DNA of 64,000 nt. Origin: Bedellia somnulentella. Taxonomy: Eukaryota > Arthropoda > Insecta > Lepidoptera > Bedelliidae. Where the stretch lies: the NCBI GenBank assembly GCA_963576735.1, contig OY755170.1, positions 12,632,567 to 12,696,566 of the forward strand. The letters are read 5' to 3'. Made by a program: the position numbers and the translations under genes. The notes below the pieces were generated by a model. It made no database searches. It saw only the letters and a list, made by a program, of their open reading frames with translations, and was not told where the DNA came from. Each line of letters opens with the position of its first letter. Position 1 is the stretch's first letter. Below are positions 1-10,200 of the stretch, piece after piece.

Positions 1-508
1 TAGGTATCAATTGACTCTCTTTTGCTAGAATTGTAGTTTTGTTAAAACGCTTGAGGGTGGTTTGGCTTATCTAAGACTGACTTATCTGAGACTTTTTTAG
101 TATGTCTATTGCAATTTTTTTGTATGCATATAGCAAAACGAGTCCACGTACACTTCCATTTAATTTATTTGCATAGGTAGATGTATAGATATAAATATTC
201 GTGATAACAAAATTTCTGCGAATTATTATTGTATGGATATAACCTTTTTGTTTATGTTAGGAGCACACTTTTGCGAGCCGAATGATACTGAAGTTGGATA
301 AACTCATCAATTCATGAAACAATGTAAAATGTAAACAGAACATATTTTAACTATTTGACTGCCATTAAGCCTTATAATATTGACTCACTAATAGGAAAAC
401 TGAATATTCAAATTCACGAATTTAGGGTGCTCATATTCGAAGTCAATATATTGTCATTAGTTTTATCGCTAAATGAAACGTAAGAAGTTGATGAAAAATA
501 AGTATATA
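1..508. other. AT-rich stretch without a recognisable gene
   Basis: No coding exon, RNA or clear repeat seen. The stretch ends at the TA that flanks the first mariner remnant. Confidence 0.5.
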
Positions 509-1080
509 CGAGGGACATGCCAAAAGAAACTAGATACTGTAAAATTATAAAATTTATTCTTTATTACAAGTATCGATCTTTTCAAAGTATTCAACCTGAG
601 CACGTATACACTTTTCCATACGTCTGAAACAATTGTAAAATACTGTGACCACTCTTCTTTAGATACCTCAGAAATCTCGAAATTATAGGCAACCAGCGTA
701 TCTTCTTTGCTTTCAAACCTCTTCCCAGACTTCTCTTCAGTTCTCTTCGTCAGGGGAATAAGGCGGGTAAGGGGGAATTGACACATTTTTCAAGTTGAAA
801 AAGTCTAGTGTTCTGGCACACGTGTGCGGCGCCACATTGTCGTGGTGCCAGAGAAGGTGCCGGATTTGGGCGACCATTTGTTTCTGTGTGCTTCGTGCAC
901 GGCGACATTTCGTTGGAGTTGGCTCGTCTTCAAAGCACCATACAGTCGACTGTCGCTTGGATTCGGGATCATAGTTATATAGCCATGTTTCGTCACCAGT
1001 CAGTATATCATATACGTTTTTTTTCTCGCCTCCGTTGAATTTATGTATCATGAATAGGCACCAATCCACCCAACGGTCTT
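509..1080 (-). mobile_element. Decayed mariner copy, C-terminal part only
   Basis: A terminal sequence starting CGAGGGACATGCCAAAAG follows a TA dinucleotide and matches the left end of the mariner at 10485. The minus strand reads broken mariner transposase: a TGDETW block with a YDPESK segment, WHHDNVAPHT, a PPYSPD block and the C-terminal [16 protein letters not shown] region. Compared with the 10485 copy it has internal deletions (about 130 bp near 868 and about 60 bp near 735). It stops abruptly near 1080, so the N-terminal half and the other inverted repeat are missing. It is dead, and frameshifted throughout. Confidence 0.88.
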
Positions 1081-1665
1081 AGACAATGACACCTATCGAA
1101 CGCAGTATAAAATCAAGGTATTGTTTTCAGATGATTGCCAATATGATAAACGATGAGTATAAAAATTGGTTCTAAAACACAAGCTCGACTTCAAAAATAA
1201 AGAGAAGAGAAACAGCTTATAGATTGAATTTATGGATGCACCGAGTGTATGGGTGTACTTTTTGGTACCTGTATGACATAATTCATACATAATAGTAAAA
1301 CAGTGCAAGTTTCTCTTGATTTTAATTAGAGAAACATTCATGATGGTGACCTTATTTTTTTACGTAATATTTTAAAACCCAACAGACGTTTTGTTTTTGT
1401 TATAGAAATTCACAGCTTTCAACTTCCTTGGAATCACAAAGGGCCTATCCAAATATAGCCTTAATTGTACAGTATTTTCGAACTTTATGACGTTGGGTAA
1501 AAAATAAGCACATTGCTTGTATACATATCTGCCGAATATAAATATGGCTTTCTTAGTTGTCATAATTATAAATCGAAGATGCTGAGTAAATATTACCAAC
1601 CTGAATGTGTAGATGTTGCGGTAAATTACTGGAAATTGGCAGCATTCAGTAGGGTAAATATTCGA
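1081..1665. other. No gene seen
   Basis: AT-rich single-copy-looking DNA. The short open frames here show no family resemblance. Confidence 0.4.
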
Positions 1666-1780
1666 TACTTAAATACTCACGCCGTTAGATCCAATTGGAG
1701 TAGGCAGATACAATTGATTGCCACTTTGTACGATCCTGGAAAAGCTTTCGAGCTTCGTCTACCTTAGTCAATCTCTTCAT
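1666..1780 (-). mobile_element. RTE-like LINE 3' fragment
   Basis: On the minus strand this is a diverged copy of the coding tail seen at 9130-9405 and 42836-42893 (the [10 protein letters not shown] region next to the element end). Confidence 0.55.
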
Positions 1781-2699
1781 ACGTCAATAATCACAATATT
1801 TTATATTATATACATCCTGTTTTTTTCTTATCTTTTGAAAGTTTTCATTATGTTCGTAGCTTGCTCCCACTGGAACATCATTGTACTGTAGCTTTTACAT
1901 AACTAATTGTTGAAATAATATTACTCAAAAAACAATATAATTCGTACATCCTCTATCAACAAAAGTTAAATATTTCAAAGATTCTTACTCATACAAATTA
2001 CAGTATATTATTATTAACTTATTTATTACGTATTCATTTGTTCTTGTACTTATGGGACATTTGTTATGTATTATTATTTTGTTTAAATTGATAGTTTAAT
2101 TCAAAGATAAGATAAAACGTAAATAATAAATGTAAACTTGAATGACTTAATTTGTTTTTTGGTTAATTGTAATTGTGTTTAATATTCTGTAGTTTCCTGT
2201 ATATTATGTCGATTATGTCTCTTAAATGTGGCAGGCACAGTTATAGTGTAAATATTATTAGAATATTGGTTATTGTGTAATGTAGGCCTTTACTGAAAAC
2301 CAGTGTTTTGCCTCTTGGCAATAACGAGCACTGAGTTAGGACCTAGTTTGAGTTACCATAGCACTAGTATTGATTTTTCCTTTTTGTGTACTTACTATTG
2401 TTTTTGTTGAATGGTGTTATGTTAACATGAATAAATGAGTTATCTATCGATTCTTTATACGTTGGACACTTGGTTTTTTAAGGACATTCTCTACTTGATC
2501 TAAATTTGTCTTCTACTGACATTACCACCCACAAAATGAAAATTTCCCTTTGCAATTATTTATTTTTAGAATCTGATTGAGAAATATGTACATAAGCTTT
2601 CCAGACGACAAAACTGTTGCTTTTAGAAGCAGACCAATACCTTTAGCTTCTACGTAACATTTTTCTCATATCGCAAAGCATTCCGTGAGGGGAATTGAT
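1781..2699. other. AT-rich stretch, nothing recognised
   Basis: No exon, RNA or repeat family seen. Confidence 0.4.
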
Positions 2700-2835
2700 T
2701 ATTAGTTGGAATAGCTGAGTCGTAGAAAGGCGGGCGTGTGTTTGAGAGGCTGTCAGCCGCAGGTCGCGGGGGTGGAACCGGGGAGGGCTGGCACATCGAC
2801 CGGCCTAACTTCGATTTGCTACCCTCGAAGACATC
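2700..2835. other. GC-rich island, unidentified
   Basis: About 135 bp distinctly richer in G and C than its surroundings. No long open frame or recognised repeat. It could be a regulatory element or untranslated exon of the downstream bHLH gene, or a fragment of an unlisted repeat; the sequence does not decide. Confidence 0.3.
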
Positions 2836-3639
2836 GCAGTCATTCCACTGCTATAATAATTTTATCTGAAATTTTGTCCCACATTTATGGTTTATTGCGA
2901 AATATAATTTAAACAAGCATACCAAATTTCATAGTTCTACGTCCAGAATTGACTTTGAATCCCAATTTTCCCCAATCTGGATGGATTAAAGTGTGTGTCG
3001 TTTAAAATAAGGTAATATATTGCAAAAGAACTTGTAAATTTAGAAGCCAAATGATGCGATAGTGAATCCTCAAAAATGAGCAATTCCTAGGGATGACGTA
3101 CAATTTGTTTTTTCGTCTAAACTGTTTTTTTTACATCTACTTATCCTGAAATAACTATAAGTCTATGAATTGCTAATTGGTACTGATACTTACTTATAGG
3201 TGAGCTTTATACCGCAGTACATACGAAGTCTTTGAGTTTACTTGAGAGTTTATTTGAGTTCTTAAATCATGAAAGAAATCCATATACAATATTCAAGTGT
3301 TTTGGTACATAAATTAAAGCCTTACTTCTTGGTACAGAAAAAAAAGATACAAAATGGAAGACCCTCTTAGGGATTGAGTTCCTAAATTTTCCTTCGTAGT
3401 GCTCACTTACATGGTAAAAGGAACCCCTAGACAACGTTTAAAGTTTCTTTACAAATTACAGCAGTTTCGGGCTGAGCTTATACCTAAATCAGTAAAAAAT
3501 TATGCATTGCATATACTCGGATATAGAGAGTATGTCAAATTTAAATATTTCAAGACTATAAGCCTTAAAAAGGGGTATCCAGAGATTCAGAGTAAGATTT
3601 AAGCCACTTTCAGAAGTTCAGTTTAAAAGTTATTGTAAA

Positions 3640-3778
3640 ATCAAGGTTGTCGGTGATGTGTCCCCAGTTTAGCTCCGTTTCCCATCAATTACTCAAAAGG
3701 CCCCAACCAAAGGGTCAGTCCGTAAGACACCTACAAGAAAAATGGGTTAGTGTTATTTTAAGCCACTAATACACAACA
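3640..3778 (-). repeat. Dispersed repeat family A, diverged copy
   Basis: The minus strand follows the family A order (TTAAAATAACACTAACCCAT, a degraded GGCCCC part, then a CATCACC..AACCTT block), heavily mutated. Compare the clean copy at 6011-6260. Confidence 0.6.
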
Positions 3779-4123
3779 TAATGATGGTTTTGTCAATGTC
3801 AAATGTCCTTTTTTACCATTTTCATTTTAGTTTTCTGAAATATACTTTAATTCAAGAAGTGCGTATTTTAAAAATTAAAACGAATTATAATCAATAAAAA
3901 AATTCACGTTTTCCTTTCAGTTCCTTCGCTGAATACGGAGCTCCGCCTACGCTTCCCCTATGAGCCTTAGCCCCACCCAGCAGGGGTTCTCAACTGTATT
4001 CCCTCCGAACACGACAAAATAAATTTTATGTCTACAGTTTAAAACATCCCTTCCCTACTATCTGGCGTCAGTTGCGACCCTACGGAACTGGGGTGAGTTG
4101 GGAAAATGGCGAATTTGGCGGGT

Positions 4124-4129
4124 TATAAA
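4124..4129 (+). promoter_or_regulatory. TATA box of the Fer2 gene (candidate)
   Basis: TATAAA lies in a locally GC-richer stretch (GGCGGGTTATAAATTGGCG), 95 bp before the proposed ATG at 4224. That is the right distance for a short 5' UTR beginning near 4155. Confidence 0.5.
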
Positions 4130-4223
4130 TTGGCGTCCCGTATGATAATTACGTTATTAAAGTAGAGCTCGTGCAATTGGGACGTTGTTTGTTGTTTTGT
4201 GCAATATTTTTTTCGAGAATTCA

Positions 4224-4273
4224 ATGTCTGGGGCAAGGACCCAGATGGCTGACTCAACGTCGCCATCGCTAAG
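4224..4273 (+). CDS. Fer2: Fer2 exon 1 (short first coding exon)
   Basis: The ATG begins [16 protein letters not shown] and the exon ends CTAAG|GTAAAC in phase 2. The acceptor at 6796-6798 also needs a phase 2 donor. Phase match, the TATA box and position support it, but this short N-terminus has no family match I can recall. Confidence 0.55.
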
Positions 4274-7200
4274 GTAAACAAAAAAAACTTTAAAATTTTC
4301 ATTTAATATACTAGGAAAAATTAAAGAAATGATTTTCGGCTCAATTTTTTGAATTGGCGTATTTTATAGTTTTTTAATGTTTAATGATTAAGTTTGGCAA
4401 TATTTATTTATTGATGGACAGAGTTATTTTTTGCAGTGCGAATATTAATTTATTGCTTATTTTCAAAAGTATTTAATTAGCGCGAGATTTTTTGTTCTGT
4501 AAGGTTTGTCAGTGAAACTATATAGTGTGATTACTGCAAACAAATCTTTTAGAAATAAACTCATAAAGATTGAGAATAATCTATATCTTCGTTTAATAAA
4601 ACATAATAAATAACAAATATATAATTTTATATTAAAAAAAATATTCAAGTGCTGTGTTCTGTGTAATCGGCTTGGGATAGCACTCCCCATTTCTTTTCGT
4701 GGGTGTTTGTACTGGCGACTATGGGTATTGGTGCTTTTTGAGTGATTCTTGTACGATGCGTTTGAGCCGCCACCGCCACCAACAACTTTTATTTGACAAT
4801 CTTTTCCCAACTCAACTTCCAAAAATGGCTGAGGAATTTCTGATTCCTCCGTGAGTATATATATATGTAAAAGATTTATTTCTGCCGAAATTTCACTTTT
4901 TTTTATTTGTACAAATTTTGTAGCATTCTTTAGGAAATATAATTTTGCAACTTTTTTCAAACATAGTTATATTGCCTATTGTTTAACAATTTTTACGGAA
5001 ACATTTCCCTGGAATCGGAATCTCTTTGTTCATAATTAAGGGAGATGGCTTAGAATGTACTACTCCTTTCTACCTATAAGTATCGTAAGAGGCGACTTAG
5101 GGAATGTTTTTTGGAATGGAAAGGGCTTTTAAATGGTTTTTGGGCATATGCGGTTGGAGACCCATCACCAACGATACTTTATTTCTACCATCTTCTCCCC
5201 TATCAATCCTAAATGTGGCTGAAGATTTTCTAGCACTAAAGCTTTGGCTAACCCTTTTTGGGATTTATAGCCATGAGTATATTTATGTATGTATGTACTA
5301 TTCTCTCTAATTGACACAAAACTCTCCAATTTCAAGCTAATAAGTTTATCATGATCATCAGCGACACGGTCAACGACACCATGGTATCTATATTCGAGAA
5401 ATTTTTAACACAATTATATTTTATCGAGTGTAAAAAATATTTGATGAAAAGAAAACGAGAAAATTCTTTTTCAAGCCGTTTACATTCTCTTTTTTACATT
5501 ATATTCATGCTGGAAAATTTTACCACTTTGGTAGTTTACATCTTTGAAATTATTTGTTTGGAGAAAATGTGGTTTGAGAAAATTTTAAAGACCACTTTGT
5601 GGACAAACCACATTAAAGTTTCCTTTTAGTTTCATGAATATAGAGAGCCCCATTTTTTATTTTAAGCTTTTAGAGTTTATGTATACTTTTTAATTTACGA
5701 GTTCATAGTCCGAAGAGACATACACAGACATGACAAAACTATAATGATTTCGTTTTCTTCCATTCGCCTACATAACTCTAAAATATGTAATGCAATACTG
5801 TATAGTTTAAATCCCTCAGGCACTTTTAGAGTTGAGCGCGATTTTAAATGTATAAAAAAATATTTTATCCAACAATTGAGTATCAGAATGTATTTTTTTT
5901 AATTGTGCGTATATAAATAATGCTATAATATAGTAAAAAAAACGAGTAAATGGAGGTTTCGATAATATTCATAATCGAGACTGCAAATTTGAGATACTTA
6001 ATAGGTAATTGCCGTGTAGTGTCGGCTTAGAATAACACTACCCCATTTCTACCCGTGGGTGATCGTAAGAGGCGACTAACGGTATTGGGGCTTTTAAGGG
6101 ATTTTTGGGCGATGCGGTTGGAGACCCATCACCAAAAACCTTTATTTCACTATCTTTTCCCCACGCAACTTCCAAAAGTGGCTGAGGAATTTATAATTCC
6201 TTGGCTTTGGCTACCCCTTCTAGGGAATTACAGCCGTGAGTATATGTATGTATGTATGTTAATAGGTAACTTGGTTTGGGCATTTCGGAGAATCGACATT
6301 GAACGATAGTGCATGTCTAATTTATAATATCATTTTATTTACAAGCTGTTACATTCAACAGTAATTATAGTTGTATGCATTTATGAATGTTTTTTTTTGT
6401 ATTGCATAGCCTTCACATCCTACGTTTGTGTTTTTTTTCTTTCAAGTGGAGTGCCGTCGATTTACCGCGTAAATAAATTGATCAATTGATTTCCGAGGGG
6501 GGTAAAATGGGAAGGTTGAGATGGAGATTAAATACAAATTAGGATAATTTAACCTATTACAATATTGTGCTCTGAATCACCTGATTATCAGAATGTAAAA
6601 CGATATAGTGCTTTGGGATCAGCTACTATCGCAGTAGTCGACTTATTATTCTGCCAATCCTTACTCAGCTCTGCCTAATGGTGGATCACGGTAAAATATA
6701 TCTATTATATAAATTCTACTATCGTATGGAATAAATAAAAAAAAAGAATAGTTACTTAGTGTGTCATACATAATGAATGTTATACGTGTATTGCCCAGTG
6801 ACGGCCGTCGCCTAGACTACGGAGGAATGAAGTTCGCATACGCCGACGGGTCCGACGACGAAGCCGCGAGCACGCTGAGCTCGGAGTTGCCGTCCTGTGT
6901 GTACGCCGCCGCCCGCTCGCGGCTGCAGCAACTGCCGCTCGCCGCTTATGTGCACCAGCATCGTCAGTTGCATGGAGGTAACTAGTGTCACAGATAATAT
7001 AATACTTAGTGCTGTCTTGGAATAGCGTTACACTTATAGCCGTCGTGCTTGTATGCCGCCGCCCGCTCGCGGCTGCAGCAACTACCACCGGCCGCCTATG
7101 TGCACCAGCTTCACCAACTACATAGAGGTAACTAGAGTTGAGTAAGAATAGCGTGAAACATATTGCCGTCCTCAGTGTACGCTGCCTATATATACCAGCA

Positions 7201-10200
7201 TCGCCAATTGCATGGAAGTAACTAGGGTTGTCTTAGAATAGCGTGAAACTTATTGCCGTCGGGTGTGTTCGCCGCCGCCCGCTCGCGGCTGTCGCAACCG
7301 CTTTTGGTCGCGTACGTACACCAGCATCGCCAGGTGAATGGGAGGTAGCTTATGTCACAGATGATATATGACCCAGTTTTGTCTTAGAATAGCACTGCAA
7401 CTTATGCCTTCGCTTGTGAGCGCCACCTTTATGCACCAGCGTTGCCTATTGCATGGAGGTAACTAGTGTTGTCTTGGAATAGCACTGCTACATAATGCCG
7501 TTGTGTCTATACGCTGCCTATGTGCACCATCAACAATTACATACAGTCACTAGTTATGTTTCTGGTTCATTTTACACTTTTCTCATCAATTGAAACAAAA
7601 CTACTCGTATTCCAGTACTCAGCGAAGTCTAGATCGTGCTTAAATCTAATAATAGAAAATTGAAACAATTATAACTCTGATTGTTATTTCAACCATGTAT
7701 GTATGTAATAAAAACATTTATTATACAATATTTTCCCCACTTAACTTCCAAAAACGACTGAAGAATTTTCTGATTTTGAAGCTCTGGCTAACCCTTTTAG
7801 GGATTTATAGCCGTGAGTATATGTATGTTATTATTATTATTATGTTGTACAATATAAGTAAATAAATAAATAAATAAATTACTTTAAACCGTTTATAATA
7901 TTTTGCACGTTAAGCTTGAACTGAATGAGATAACTAATTAGGAGTTACACTTAACGTATAGAGAGAGATACGTGAAATGAGCACAATATATCTTAAGAGC
8001 TTATTCCATTACACTTTGTCGTTGCTGAATTCAGACGTCCTTCGAAGTTACCGCAGACGCTTGTTATTCCACTACACAAATTTCAGTTCTAGCGTTCTGA
8101 ACGTTATTCCACTAGTTTGAATTCAGATTCTGTGGCTTTCAGACGTCTTTATTCAGACGAATGGAATAAGCTCTTTACTTAATATTAACACTGCCATTTG
8201 GGTAATTGTGGTTTCGTAAGTGACCCATTGTGAGAGGTCATATTATCAATTACTTACATAAGAAATTACAAATATTTGATAATAGAAATAGCTCACTCAC
8301 CTCTTTAAAGTTGCTGAAGAGTTACTAAGTCTGAAGAAAGCTCTGGTTACTCTTATTTGTGATTTCTATTCGAAATGTATAATAACACTAGTGTTTCCCG
8401 CAGACGGCATGGCGGAGGGCGGCGACGAGTACGGCTGCGGGTCCCCGTATCGCGTGCAGCGCGCCGCCGCCAACGTGCGGGAGCGCCGCCGCATGCTGAG
8501 GTCCGGACCCAATGGGTATCCCTATACTTTACAAACATTTTACTATATATTGCGGCTAGCCGAGGAAACGGTGATTTGGTGATTCGATGTTCGCCTAACA
8601 CAAACTTTAATGCAAATTGCGATTGAAATTAATTGAGCTGAGCGAGTTATGTAAACCTCAGTATTCTTACTATCTGTGCAGTCTTAAGCTTTAAGCTGCG
8701 TAAATAAAAAAACAATAACTTTTTTCTATTGACTTCAATGGAAAATATAATTATTACTCATGGTAGGTTCGATCACGACATTAACACTTAGCAATGTCCA
8801 CTTGATTACTGTGCCAAATTTGGTCAAAATCGGTCAAGCCGCTCCAGAGGAGTTTGATAACAAAGGAGTGGCCTATCCGCGTATATCAATCAAAGAGTAC
8901 AATACAACATTTACTTAATTAACCATCTTCCAATGACTTTGAAATACTTTTTCCCTCACCGTTTACAACTTTCATAAATGAACCACTCATATAACTTGAC
9001 ACTTGACTCAAAGACACATTGCTGCAAGCCCGACTCAGGGTTAAGACTTGCGTCTCCTTCATGAGAAGCGTTGCTTTCCCACAGAGCTATCATATATATA
9101 ACAGTAGCCAGATTGCTATTCTTCTTAATTTATATCCATGGTTTAAGTATACATACATACATATTCTCACGCCGTTCGTTCCCATTGGGGAAGGCAGAGA
9201 CTATCGATCGACACTTTGTACGATCCTGGCAAACCTCTCTAGCTTCATTCACATCCATCAATCGTTTCATACATGCTCTTTTATTCTTCATACTTCGGAC
9301 GCCTGCCATTTTGAGCACATTTTCTATTTGATCCAAATGTGTCCTCCAAGGTCGTCCTCTACTAACATTATCTTCCACATTGGCTTTATAGATCTCTTTC
9401 ACCAATTAACTGTGTATAAGTATATATATAATTATAATTATAATATGAAGTAAGCTGCTAAAAGGCGTCCGTCTTCGTTCCTTTAGCAGTATAAACTCGG
9501 CGTTCGACGAGCTGCGGGTGCACGTGCCCACGTTCCCGTACGAGAAGCGACTCAGCAAGATCGACACGCTGAGACTCGCCATTGCTTATATTGCACTGTT
9601 GAGAGAGGTTAGTTTGGGATATTTTATTAGTAATAATTATCTGTGGATCGGGGAATAAGCGCAATGCACACTGAGCCCGCCAGGTCACCGACATATGCTA
9701 CTTTTTGTCGGCGGTTTAGTTTTCATACATGGGTTAGACATAATTCTTTTAACACAGGCCGCCGGGTTGTTTCGCCGGGCAATCTCGGCACTATTGCGCT
9801 TTAGGATAGCAGTACCAAGTCATCTCTTACTGCGGGTGTGCGTTTTTGTGATTGTTGCGCGTTAGGACTGAAAACCTATCACCAACCATTCTTTACTTTC
9901 CTGTCTTTTTCCCATTCAACTTCTGAAAGTGGCTGCTGAATTCCTAATTCTGAAACTCTGGTTATTCTTTCTAAGGGTTGGAAGCCTTGAATATTATGTA
10001 TGTTTGATGGGTGGCATAGAGATAAAGAAAGATTACCGCCGCAACCTGACCTATGTTTTTTTTAAATGTGTGTTATATAAATATAACGTTGCTTCTAGAT
10101 TACCTCCTTAATATTAAAATTGAATATAAAACCACAAAACATTACATTGGCAAAAAACTATTAGGTAACAGTCTTATTATGAAAGCATAAATTATGCTTA

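Larger units (their letters stand above)
4274..6798 (+). other. Fer2 intron 1
   Basis: 2.5 kb, filled mainly by three family A repeats and a SINE fragment. The remainder is AT-rich with nothing recognised. Confidence 0.5.

Noticed and set aside
4463..4960. 165-codon open frame on the minus strand
   Set aside because: It runs through a family A repeat and low-complexity sequence, with no family resemblance.
6761..6798. Open frame upstream of Fer2 exon 2 with two ATGs
   Set aside because: A good acceptor (TTGCCCAG) lies after them, and the phase matches a separate first exon. Kept only as a fallback start.
6780..7088. 102-codon minus-strand frame rich in Ala/Arg/His
   Set aside because: Antisense of Fer2 exon 2 and its first tandem copy; GC-rich exons are often open on both strands.
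9019..9453. 144-codon open frame on the plus strand
   Set aside because: Antisense shadow of the RTE-like coding fragment at 9130-9410.
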